From Apostichopus californicus (taxonomy: Eukaryota > Echinodermata > Holothuroidea > Aspidochirotida > Stichopodidae): 23,523 nt of DNA. Made by a program: the position numbers and the translations under genes. Below the pieces are notes generated by a model. The model was given only the letters and a program-made list of their open reading frames with translations. It made no database searches and was not told the origin of the DNA. The stretch lies in assembly GCA_020650975.1 (NCBI GenBank), contig JAIPMN010007473.1, positions 1 to 23,523 on the forward strand, in the 5' to 3' direction. Numbering within the stretch: the first letter of the stretch is position 1; each line of letters opens with the position of its first letter. Below, in pieces: positions 1-22,541 of this stretch.

Positions 1-11649
<11,649 letters not shown>

Positions 11650-11842
11650 GGTTGTCTATCGGTAGTAATCCGCACCGAGCAAAACCAGGGAGAAGCAGAA
11701 TAGCCCCAAATTGGTTATTCATGGAGCGATGACGCGTCAAACCCAGCTGAGAGACGGATGCACTGAGAGATGTAGGCCGTTAATTCAGGACGTGAGAGAA
11801 TCCCTTGAACAATGTTGCACCAGTGGAGTATTCAAAAAGCAC

Positions 11843-11878
11843 GCAGACAGACAGACAGACACACACACACAGGCACAC
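11843..11878 (+). repeat. GACA/CA compound microsatellite in the 3' UTR
   Basis: Four GACA units run directly into a CA dinucleotide repeat and then GGCACAC. It lies about 200 bases after the stop codon, so length variants would alter the transcript but not the protein. Confidence 0.9.
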
Positions 11879-12536
11879 GGTGAAGTAGATGTTAGTGAAA
11901 CTTGAACCAGATCATGAACAAAATTGAGGTCAGAGAGCAGAAAAGATTTTTTGCTGCCCCCGGACAGCGAGAACTCGAAGGCTGGATGGAATCAGAAAGC
12001 ATTTTTGTTATTTGATTTACCTCTTTGGGAGAAGCAAAAGAAAGATGAAAACTTGAATGAATATTTGACTTTCTGATTGTAGGAGATTTGTTTAACATTT
12101 GTTGTTTATAGTGAATTCCTTTTATATTTAGTTACGGTTCGTTTTTATTTTGTACCAAAGAATGTCCTCTTTTTTTTCAGTTGCTTTAATCAGAATTTCT
12201 GTCTGATAGAAATGAAAGGAAAGCTACTCAAGAAATGCAAAGACAAATCTTGTCAGCAATTTGAAAAGTTAAGACTGCTTACTGTCTAAGACTGAACCCT
12301 TTTCCTGGACATATCAAGCCGGATTTATTTTCTAGAAAAAAAATTGTGTTTGATTACTTTAACTGTGCTTTTTCAGGTGGCAAAATGAGCAGACTATAGA
12401 AGTTAAAACAATTGTTCAAGTAATCACCATGGTTACATCTTTTCCTAACAGGTAGTAGTTAAAGACAATTGAGATATTAATTGGCTGATATGGGGATTGA
12501 ACTCTTTCATGGGTTAAAGTCCTTTGAAATATCAAA

Positions 12537-12560
12537 AATAAAAAAAAATAAAAAAATAAA
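12537..12560 (+). terminator. A-rich cluster with three AATAAA words in the 3' UTR
   Basis: AATAAA occurs at 12537, 12547 and 12555 within an A/T simple-sequence tract. It may act as a proximal polyadenylation site giving a 3' UTR of about 0.95 kb, or be only an A-rich repeat. No clear GT-rich downstream element is visible within 30 bases. Confidence 0.25.
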
Positions 12561-12616
12561 ACTTAACTTTGACCAACTCTATTGGGAGCTGTTTACTATA
12601 TAGCAGAAAGGCACTG

Positions 12617-12624
12617 TGTAAATA
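12617..12624 (+). promoter_or_regulatory. Pumilio/PUF-type element TGTAAATA in the 3' UTR
   Basis: An exact match to the UGUANAUA consensus of Pumilio proteins, on the sense strand of the inferred 3' UTR. One site of this length can occur by chance. Confidence 0.3.
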
Positions 12625-14047
12625 ATGGTCACATTGGGTACAGTTGTTACATCTTAGAATGAGCAACTGAGATAACTTTTGACAGGTGTTTCAGTTATGT
12701 TGGTGCATGAGTTTAATAAGAATGTTGCAGTCAATGGGTATTCGGCAGCAACTTATAGATTGGCACTCTGGGTCAGTTTTGGAAATGTGAAAAAACCAGT
12801 CGGAATGCGGATACATTCATGATTACATTTCGTTGCACTCAAGATTTTTTTTCTGCGTGTGTGTGTGTGGTTTCCTTCAATCATGTGTAGTATAAATCTT
12901 AAACAATATTTGAGGAAATAACTATTATTTAGTCTTTTTTTTTTTTTGCATTGTGTGTGGACAACATTGATCACACTGTTACACCATCTTGTGAATCTTG
13001 ATTTTAAACTTGCACACCAATATGTGGTATGATGGCATCTTGTACAGTTTTTCACCCAACTGTAGCGCAATTGTGATTTGCCATCTTGTTCTTTTCTTAA
13101 TGTCGAAGAAAAACGGAGAATATTTTGTCTGTTTCTTTTTTTACTTTTTCTGAGTTAGAGTTAAGAAAAGGTGAACGTTTTGGGCCTAGCGTGTGATTAA
13201 GTTTGTTGATCGTGTCTTTCAAGCCCCGATAAGAAAAATTACAGAAGATCAATTTTACATGGCTACTTGGCTTTTCTAAAAGAGTCGGGCATCATGTGGG
13301 TTTCAAGGTTTGTCAACTTCGTTCTAGACACAAAGCAAAATGGAAAAAACCACAAGAAAAGGCAGACCACCAACTTTTGATAAGCTAAATTTTTTTGTAA
13401 ATCTTCACGTATTTCAGGTGTACAAACTAACAATCGTTGGTCGCCGATCGCTCTTGTTCGCACGAAAGGGAATAAGTCGAAGTGCATGATTGTCTCAAAT
13501 AAATTATTTCCTTTATCGTGTGGTAGATGCGTGGAGTAGCCTAAGTAGGAGATGGTGATGTATCATTCTGACATACAGACTGGAAAAGTAAGGAGAAATA
13601 AAACCAAAATTTGAAATTTGAACGGAAAAAAGTGAGAGGGTAGAAAGGATGTCGGATCTGTTGGCTTCTTCTACTTGGGTCTAAATTCTGCAATGAGGAG
13701 TGTAACTCTCTCGTGTGAAGAATGAGTTCAAACATTGGATTCTTGAGAATATAATTCAACTTTCAGGATTTCACTTTTTTGTATTTTTGAATGTTTACTC
13801 ATTGTTTCCATTTATTTTCACAAACATACAGTATTCACAAAAAAACTTTTTTTTTTTCCTTTTTTTTCTTTTTTCTGTGTAAAGTTTTCTTATTCAAAAG
13901 TAGAGACTTGGGAAATTATATTTAGATGTACATTTGAGAGAATGAGAGTGGCTGGGGTTTTTCCTAATTTTTTTTTTTCCTATTTTTTTTTTTTACTTTT
14001 GAGTTGATTGATGTTTGTGAATGAAACGGGGATGTATGGATGTTATT

Positions 14048-14053
14048 AATAAA
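14048..14053 (+). terminator. Likely polyadenylation signal AATAAA
   Basis: A canonical hexamer followed within about 30 bases by a T-rich segment (TTCTTTTTTGTC at about 14082-14093) that could be the downstream element. It is the best-placed signal for the end of the Groucho/TLE transcript. Confidence 0.55.
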
Positions 14054-14319
14054 AATCACTTTGTGCTTTCCCTTTGAAACATTCTTTTTTGTCATCAGAA
14101 AAGTGCTCAGTGTAGCATAAAACTCAAGAAGGAAAGAGAAAAAAGAAAGAAATCTCTGTTATTTAAGTCAAGAGAAATATTAACGACAATCCTTTTATCC
14201 TAAGGGTGTAAGATGGGTTTCCTGTATAAGAAATCCCTGTTATTTGTATCTGATTTGCAGAAACCATGTTAATCTCACACTATCCGTAATATTGGATCCA
14301 TTTCTCTTGTGTTAATACC

Positions 14320-14325
14320 AATAAA
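14320..14325 (+). terminator. Alternative polyadenylation signal AATAAA
   Basis: A canonical hexamer followed by a GT-rich stretch (GGGTGTAGTGTTCG at about 14350-14363), a plausible downstream element. It would extend the 3' UTR to about 2.7 kb. Confidence 0.35.
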
Positions 14326-16428
14326 ACAACCACTGTGACGACGCACTTGGGTGTAGTGTTCGACCGATGCGTCTAATGATTCGCGTCGCTATGAATCACT
14401 TTAAGTACGCTGAACTTGTCATGGGTTTAACCGCTTTTGTTGTCTTAATCGGGGATAACATTGCACAACATGTTTAAACTATTGAATGTAATACAGAAGA
14501 AGGAAAGCCCGTCTCTGTGCTTGGAAAAGCCATCCACTCTGGGTAATATAACCGCAAACCGGGGCTCAATTACATGGTCATAAAGGTAATCGAGGCTTAA
14601 GGTCAGGCCTATCAGGAAATCGAAGAAAGCAAAGCAGGAAATTCGTTGTTGTAGTTAGCTCAGGTAGATAGTATAAGGAAACCGATCGTAGACAGAACAA
14701 GCCAGTTGTTATCCAGATTGGCCTTGCTCCCTCTAGACAAGGTATTAGTTTGGTCATCGGACAATTATACAAACCTTGAGCGCTGAGTTTTTCCTGTTCC
14801 ACTTTTTCCCCCTTATCCTATAAGGAGATTTGGAGTACTGATTTTTGAATCAATATGTTTCAAGTCAACAAGTTTGCACTTACATGGAAGTTGATGGTAC
14901 ACTCAAACAGTTGGGAAGTTGTTGAAGGGGTAATCCAAACAAAAGGTTTCCTCTTCGGGTTTAACACACTTCCCTCAGCTGGCCATTGACTCTTGTTGGA
15001 AACCATTCGGCAATAATTGCATGGCGAAATATCCTTCTATGACCCTCTTAATAGAATTAACCACCATCGAACGGTTTTCCAAATTACTCGTTATCGAAGC
15101 CTAACATGGCCAATTGACATCGCCGAAACAATTAAAACTTCTGGTGATCAATCTGTTTGTGATTAAGGCTCTGGTCGTGTGTCCTGTATCAGACGAAATG
15201 AAAACAAAAGGCAAAATATTACACCCGTGATAGCTTCAATCGCCAGGTTGTGATATATTGTTCAAATAAATCATGTTTGGTGACGCTCATTGACCTCTTA
15301 TGTCCTGTCTAAAGTCTTGTTTTATTCTTTTTTTCACCCGTCTGCAGGCAATTTTCAAGAGCCTCTCTTTATAAACTTTATGTTAAGAGATGAAACTTAA
15401 AGTTGTATGTTAATATTGTATCCATAACAACCAGTTCATTTAATTATTATGTTAATTATGAAAGTGTTCTCTTATGAGATTCTGAAGAATAAGAATGGTC
15501 TTGTGATAATGGAATGGGCCAAACCATATTTTGTCAAATGTCAGCCTGACTTTGAAGCCACACAAGGGTGTAAGTGGATTCAATTAAAAAAGATGACTTT
15601 TTAGGGACAAAATTAATATTAATATGTTGTAAACCTTTCAAAACCAATGATATCAGTCCAGGTTCTGTTTTTCTATAACAAATTTGAGAAATTTTGAGAA
15701 ATGACCCTTTAAAGAGATGAGGTTCGTCACTGTAAGTGACTGGACTGTGTAGTCTAATACACAGACAATTCGGTTAGTTTAATAGTCAGATGCAACCCAA
15801 ATCTCAGTGGGGAAAACTTCAAGACTTTTATGGCCTCAAATGACATGTTTTACAGTGTGATACAAATTGACAAATGGTGTTGAACATCATCCAAGGGTGA
15901 CTCTGCTTGTTTATATGAAACATGTTTGGTTGAGTTATTTGAATTTATAGAACAAAGGAGTTAAAGGATTTAACATTAAGCCGAGGTCATCATCAATTTA
16001 GCCTTAAAAAGGAGGTTTTTCAGGAATGTGGCACACTTTCAAGGTGAATGTCTTGAAAGCAGGATTAATTTTAGAAACATTACTAGCGCTCAACTCTTTT
16101 TCTTTGATCTTACAACATATCAAGGCTAAAATGTCTGCATATAAGTGATCCATAAAGCAATGAAGTGTTATTACTAAACTAAGAAGAGTTTAAAAAAACA
16201 AAAACTTGTATTATCAACTTTCCATGTTTTTTTTTTCCATGCACCTACCAAGGTGTCTACATGGATCTGCCCAAAGATCTCCATGTCAGAGTGTATATGT
16301 ATGTAACTTTGCCATTGTAATTAGTAAGTGCCTCAGTAAGTGCCACAGTTAGCTGACCTGATGTAACGACATGACATCGAATGTGGATTGTCGGTTATCC
16401 AATCACCCTCTTCAAGTACTATTTTTAC

Positions 16429-16446
16429 CTCTCTCTCTCTCTCTTT
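16429..16446 (+). repeat. CT dinucleotide repeat
   Basis: About eight CT units ending in TTT, intergenic. Confidence 0.9.
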
Positions 16447-17130
16447 CTACAATCTGTCAGAATTTTTGTTGTTATTGTAAACTTTGGCTGTGAATATTTA
16501 GGGAAACAAGGTCTAGAACCAGCTTATTAAACTGAAGATAGTTTGACTGTTTTGACAGCTTGTAAAGTACATGGAGGTAGTTAAATTTATGGTTCCAATC
16601 ACTGGCTTATTAACCAGAGAATGCTATCCCTATAACAGGAAACTTCATTTTACAAGTACAAATTACTCATCCAAACCTTTCCTTGTAGTGAACGTTTAGG
16701 AAGCAATTTTCGGTATTTAAGAACATGTTTGAAAGAAGCAATACTTACTCTGCACACAGATTCAATTAAATTTCTTTTTGTGAGTTTAAATATCAAACTT
16801 TTATTAACTTCATCGCATGTGATTCTTGAGAACGTTTCCAAGGGCTGCATGGCAGTGTATATTTAGTTCATATATATAGCGAGAGAGAGAGGTGGAGAAC
16901 GAGGGGCTGGGGGAAGTTAGAGTACACACCTGTGGGAGAGACGGAGAGTATAGTTCATAAGTGTGTACTTCAGAAGTACTAAAATGTGGTCATATTGACT
17001 TTTTGATTAAGGTGACAATTGTAGTTTAATCCATCGGATGGGACATATCTGAGACGATTTGCAAAAAGTGAGAAAGGGCGATCTTTTCAAAATAACCTTT
17101 GCGTAATTTTTTATTACTCTGATTATTTTT

Positions 17131-17153
17131 GGGGGGGTGGGGGCGGAGGGGGT
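17131..17153 (+). repeat. G-rich tract with G-quadruplex potential (intergenic)
   Basis: Runs of seven, five, two and five G with single-base separators. A second G-rich stretch follows at 17209-17227. Confidence 0.7.
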
Positions 17154-18062
17154 TGTGAACAAGGTTAGCATTCAAGGATATGGGATGTGGTGTGGTAGGC
17201 CTAAACAGGGAGGGAATGGGGGGGGAGAGCATGGGAGAAATGTATATGGGGAAAGGGGGGATAGGTAGCAGAGTTGTATTTTGCTACTAAATGCCATTTT
17301 CATCTTACCTTTGGTGAATTCACTGCAGAAGTGTTTCCTTCTACCTTAAATCATCTTATGTTTGGCATTGTAATTAGGCAAAAATGTTTTCTGTATCTTT
17401 ACATTTATATGTAGTATGTGCTGTCAATACATTGTACATGTGTTTACTGTGAATAGATCCATAAAGATTTGTTATATGATACTGAAAACAGTTGTTTTGT
17501 AGTCTTTTTTTTCATGTTTGGATTTAGTGTGTTTCCTGTTTAGTTGCGGCTGAACAGTGGCTTTTAAGCAGAATTATTTATTCATTCCTCTCTGACCTGT
17601 CTACGATACATCACACCGCTCATGACGAAAAGAAACATTTGGGTGCTAGTAAATGTTTCTATAAATTCTATAGCTATTCTGGTTTTCAAGATATTCAAAG
17701 TATTTTATATCTCAGGAATGCTCCTTTAAGGCTAGTAAATCTGATCATAACGTCAGCTCCTCAGTGAAGGCCTTAATGTTATCTTAGACTTAGTAGTCCA
17801 GCCACTTTCATTGATGAGCCTCAGATGTTTAAAGAGTCATTTCACAAAAAAAGTCGTATAAATGAATTAAAATATCTACAACAACTATCAAAATTAATCT
17901 TGTGCCTGAAGTCTCCCTTTAATGGTTTGGGTTGTATTCTACTAGTCATTTAAGTACTAAGTGGGATCAAATCTGTTGCATCTGTTTTGTTGGCTACTTT
18001 ACCAACCCTTCCAACTTGTCATTAGAACAATATTGCGAGTTGTCAAAGTAATATGTCACTTC

Positions 18063-18128
18063 ATCCCTCCCTCCCCAACCCCCCCCCCCCCCCACACCTC
18101 CATTCCCACCCCTACCTCCATCCCCACC
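18063..18128 (+). repeat. C-rich tract including a run of 15 C
   Basis: The run of 15 C lies at 18079-18093, flanked by CCCTCC, CCACC and CCCAC words. The complementary strand has G-quadruplex potential. A similar, shorter C tract lies at 18437-18451. Confidence 0.9.
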
Positions 18129-18460
18129 AAGTGAAGATGAATGAGCGAGTAATTGGTTAGTTAGAATCGATTCTCAACATTTCATCCCCTGGAGACTTAT
18201 GAAAGGCCTATTAGTATTAATAACAGGAAAAAGATCAGATTGGAAAGTTTCAATTTAAACACTGTCCAACGTTCCACTTTTTCAGTAGTTGAAAGTGATT
18301 CATTAAAAGACATTTGGCAGAGTTGCAATACAAGCCCCCATGCTAGAAGTTGGGGGACAGGACATGGTACAACGCGGACTACGTCCAAAAGTAAGAGATA
18401 TTAGCTTCTACCGGCCCCCTCATCTCCCCAACCACCCACACCCCCCCCCCCTTCACAAAT

Positions 18461-20300
18461 CTTGTGAACAACTTGAAACTCATCACATTGTTATCATAAA
18501 CAATGATAAAAGAAGTATAATATGTTTGATGATCAATTCCAACTGGGAAGTAACATGATCATGTGTTATTTTGATAGCAATAAAATATCAATTCAAGACA
18601 TTAAACTCCATTGGCCTTAATTCCTATAACAAAGAAAAAGGATTAAACGCCAGCTGCCCAATAACACAAGAATGATAAATGTTCACTTTTCCGTCTTCCC
18701 GTGTCTCATATCCTTAACACCTTTCCTGTTGTTCTTAACCCGACTCTATACACTTCTCTTAGCATTTTTTTTTTTTAAGAATTACTTTCCTTTCGTTTTT
18801 CTATCCCAAATGTGCCACAATTTTATCGCGACTTTGGCGCAATTCAATGATTACACTTGATCAGGATTTAAAAGGAATAAATTTTAAAAAAAATTAAAAA
18901 ATACCATTATTGTCATCCAAAAAATGCGCAGACGTTAAAATCCAACCCATCAGTTGCCCAGTCTTTATGTAAATATTATAACACACGTCAATTAAAACAA
19001 CCAATTAGATAAGTGCAGTCTCTAGGGGAGAAAAGAACTCAGATTTTACGCATCAAAGAACGCTGAATTTTTTCTTATTATATTTTTGATCGTGCTGAAA
19101 AAAGGGCATTTCTCTTTCTTGGATTTGATAGAAAGCTAAGGTCTATAAGTGATGATTATCTACCATTGACATAATCGTTAATAATGGACTTCGTTACTAG
19201 GCTAATGCAACATGACAAGGAAAGGAAAAAAATCCAACACTTTCGCTCACGTAGTGATGAGTAATGGTGGTTGTCATTACGATAAATCTATAAAAGAATG
19301 ATGTATCAAAATACGCGGGAAAATGTATCTATGCTGATTACCATGAAAATGAATTAGGCTTATTTAAGCTAAAATCGCTTCTTGTCCTTAAGCTAAAATC
19401 ACTGTGCAGTAGGCCTATACATGTTCTTTATACATACAGTAGCCTACGCAGAGAAAATCTTCCTTGAATTAATTTAAAGGAGTTACCAATGCAACCATCG
19501 TTATGGGTATTTTATTGGTCCTTTTGAAATCAAACAGCTAAGAGAAATGTTATTCCATTGTGGAGACATCACAGATTTAAATGTTCATACACACGCTAGG
19601 CTTAAGACTTGGTCAAGTCTAAATATGACATCATCAAGTCACGTGTGGGTTCACTTCTTCTTTTTATGTTTTTTCTTTACTTATTACAATGTCCATTTTC
19701 TGTAACGGAGATGGGTCTTGCAATTGCTGAATCTAAAATATTGAATCTCTTAGTACCATGACATAATGATCATATCAAGATTGCAGAGTGTCAAAACGTT
19801 TCACATTTTGCCTTGACAATATGTAAAGAAATAACAAAGGAGAAATAAAAGGTTTTAGATCCAAGTGGACGATACTATATGACAACACAGATTTACATAA
19901 TGACAGCTGGGTCAGACACGACTTTTAATCTATAGGATATTTCCTAAACAGAACAAACTTTTCCTTTGCTTAGATGTGAAATTGTGCATTCTAATGAACA
20001 TTTAGACAATTAATTAGTGTCTTTGGTAGGTGAACGAAAGGCATGATTATGCTAACCAACAGAACAGAATTTTGTGTGAGGTTGACAAGGGAAGGGGTGT
20101 GCACCTCACCTCTCCCGATCTCATGTTATTTACGTAGTGTTATTATTACGCATGATAGTCGCCTTAACCATTGTACCACTATTTGTCACAGAATATTAAG
20201 TCCGTCAAATTAATACCTATAACGATGCCAAGATATAGTCCAGAGGATTTTCATATTAATCACTAATAACCCACACCCAACGTCAACCCCGAACATTTTG
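18461..20300. other. Intergenic, no gene recognised
   Basis: AT-rich sequence without convincing coding content on either strand. A TATAAAAG word at 19289-19296 and a CACGTG E-box near 19640 are present, but nothing connects them to a gene. Confidence 0.75.
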
Positions 20301-20319
20301 AAACGGTACTAACATGGTT

Positions 20320-20336
20320 GTGACGTCACGCGTCAC
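20320..20336. promoter_or_regulatory. CRE-type palindrome with an adjacent inverted half-site
   Basis: TGACGTCA at 20321-20328 sits inside the ten-base palindrome GTGACGTCAC and is followed at once by GCGTCAC, another CRE half-site. This is the consensus for CREB/ATF bZIP factors. No gene start is visible beside it. Confidence 0.35.
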
Positions 20337-20948
20337 GGATTCTCTCTGCATCCAGGTGGACCACATACCCCCCATAGCGACAATGTACAGATGCCTATTT
20401 GCCAAACGTATATAGGTGTCGAAAGACCTCAAAGCACTCTAAAGAGGATTTTTCACATTCCAAATTCCTATACACTGATTAAGATTTATGCCGAAAGTTG
20501 ACTTATTCATAGATAAGGATTAAATAACTCGAAAGGTAAGTGGGCCTCTCAGTTCTATTGATTTATTTACTGGCTTTTCAGGCAGCGAATGATTCTTCTC
20601 ATTTAGCTTTTAATTATATCCTGACTTTTCTAACGCTACGTTGTTATTCACGCACAACGCTGTATTATTTAGTGACACTACGTTTATGTACGGGTAAATG
20701 GCCTGGCATACTTTTTACACTGTATTTTGGTTACGAAGTATCTTTTCTTCTTTTTTCGACACAGGGCCCAGCGATAGAGGCCCTTGACAAAGCGAATCAT
20801 GTTAGTACTAAATTTTGGGGGCTTGTGGTGAGTTTCAAATGTCATTTTCTTCCAACCTGTAAATCAGAGACTATGCTAATTTTGTGATGTGCTGTTTTGT
20901 ATTTTCGGGATAGCTGTAATTTATATGAGAAACACGTGGACTTTCTGG

Positions 20949-20956
20949 TGACGTCA
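20949..20956. promoter_or_regulatory. Second perfect CRE octamer TGACGTCA
   Basis: A consensus CREB/ATF site 628 bases after the first, on the other side of an open frame with a possible small exon. Confidence 0.3.
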
Positions 20957-20999
20957 TGAATACTTATTATTTGTCAGATAGGACACAACAGCAATCCAC

Positions 21000-22149
21000 T
21001 TCCTCTCTCTATCTCTCCTTCCAAATTTATCTTGCTGTGGATTTCTTCCGAAATGTAGACCCATGCTTTCATCATCTTCCTCCGAAACAAACGAACGCAA
21101 ACAAAGTATTGATGGAATAGATATGTATTAACTAATCTGAAACTGATTACAACGCGCTGAAGCGTTACTTTGAGAAAAGTTCATATTCTACAAGTCTATA
21201 TCTGCAGTTCTACACTCTGCACATGAAGAGAATATTGTATATTTCTTTGTTTACACCCCTCCCTTACACACCCCTCCCCCGCACCGCCGCCATTCGAGGA
21301 AAGATATATACTGGTTGAACGGTTTTGTCTCTTTATGGCAGGCCATTTGTGCCTTTGTGAAATTTAAACTTAATTGATTTATCGTTGTCTGATCATCTAA
21401 AAAGTGATTCTAAACATTTCCATCAGTTAAATACTATAGAATGCTAATTATATCACCTGTTCCATACTGCTAGCTATATAATTTGCATTACTTTCCATTA
21501 TTTGTAAAAGAAGAAATAATTGACAAATATCAAATTTAAACTTAATTCCCAAGTTGGTGAACTTCTATATTATCGGTGATCACTTGTCTCTGACGGAAGT
21601 GTTTTTGCGTTGCCCGGCGACACTTGGGCAGATGGTGTAAAGAAATGAAGATATATTGTTTCTTCCCATGAACACATCCTCCGTGGTCGTCTTTGCAAGT
21701 GATCAACAAAGAACGGCGTAGTAATACACATTTATTGTCTGTTATTAATTTCTACTTTTTACCAGAAAAATATAACATCGATGAAAATGTGTCATTATCT
21801 ATTAATTCCTGTTCAAATATTTCTTGAGGTACTTTAGTCTAATGGATTGCACTATAACTGATAGGAACAATCGAAGAGGTCGAGAGGGGTTTAAGGAACT
21901 ATCGCTTTCTTTTTGCTATTCCATTGTTTTGTTTTTGCTTTTAGATTGTTTGCTTGTTTTTTTTAATGAGTAAAATAACCTTATTGAACGAATTTATGTA
22001 CAACATTGGATTAACACTAACACTTAGGTCTGGACTGTACGAGGACGTCATCGTCCAAGTTAGGTTATATCCTCACCCGCAGCCTTCATCTTTAATTGTT
22101 CATATCTGTCGTAGACCAAGCAGAAGAAGGAAAAAGAGAAGTGTCACCT
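21000..22149. other. Intergenic, no secure gene
   Basis: A C-rich segment at 21256-21292, an X-box-like site at 21609-21621 and a short exon-like segment at about 22026-22062. Otherwise AT-rich sequence with no clear content. Confidence 0.7.
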
Positions 22150-22541
22150 CATCCATCCATCCGTCCCATCCCATCCATCAATTCATCCATCCCATCCATC
22201 CATCCATCCATTCACACATCCATCCATCCATTCAAACACCCCATCAACTCCATCCATCCCATCCCATCCATCCATCAATTCACACATCCATCCATCCCAT
22301 CCATCTCATCCATCCCACCCATCCATCCATCCATCCATCCATCCGTCCGTCCGTCCGTCCATCCATCCATCCATCCATCCATCCATCCCATCCATCCATC
22401 CCGTCCGTCCATCCATCCATCCATCCCGTCCATCCATCCCATCCATCCGTCCCATCCATCCCATCCATCCATCCATCCACCCACCTACCCATCCATGCAC
22501 CCATCCCTCCATCCAATCCCATCCATCCATCCATCCATCTC
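22150..22541 (+). repeat. CATC-type tetranucleotide array (about 390 bp)
   Basis: Nearly pure (ATCC)n with scattered five-base units (ATCCC), a few ATTCA/CACA interruptions and a block of four CCGT units at 22343-22358. The repeat lacks stop codons in most frames of both strands. It therefore makes long false open frames rich in HPSI on the + strand and in WMDG on the - strand. These are not genes. Confidence 0.97.

Larger units (their letters stand above)
11650..14075 (+). other. TLE: Groucho/TLE 3' untranslated region (end estimated)
   Basis: No acceptor or donor is needed after the stop codon, and the sequence continues AT-rich to a good AATAAA at 14048. It contains a GACA/CA microsatellite (11843-11878), an A-rich cluster with overlapping AATAAA words (12537-12560), a Pumilio-type TGTAAATA (12617-12624), a further AATAAA (13498) and two long T tracts (13847-13875, 13968-13994). 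The 3' end is inferred from signals only; real ends could be near 12.6, 13.5, 14.07 or 14.35 kb. Short open frames inside it are not supported as genes. Confidence 0.7.
14350..18060. other. Intergenic, no gene recognised
   Basis: I find no open frame with family resemblance on either strand. The first part (about 14330-15300) is richer in CpG and mixed sequence than its surroundings and may hold regulatory DNA. Further on there are a small inverted repeat (16259-16286), a CT repeat (16429-16446), a purine-rich segment (16880-16950) and G-rich tracts (17131-17153, 17209-17227). The rest is plain AT-rich sequence. Confidence 0.75.

Noticed and set aside
11711-11905. Open frame just after the stop codon
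   Set aside because: It lies in the 3' UTR and ends in the GACA/CA microsatellite; the Groucho C-terminus is complete upstream.
14578-14802. 74-codon minus-strand open frame
   Set aside because: Short, unrecognised, and without splice or start context.
17720-17925. CTCCTTTAAGG (17720) and CTCCCTTTAATGG (17913) as the ends of a MITE
   Set aside because: The two words are in direct rather than inverted orientation, and no target-site duplication is visible.
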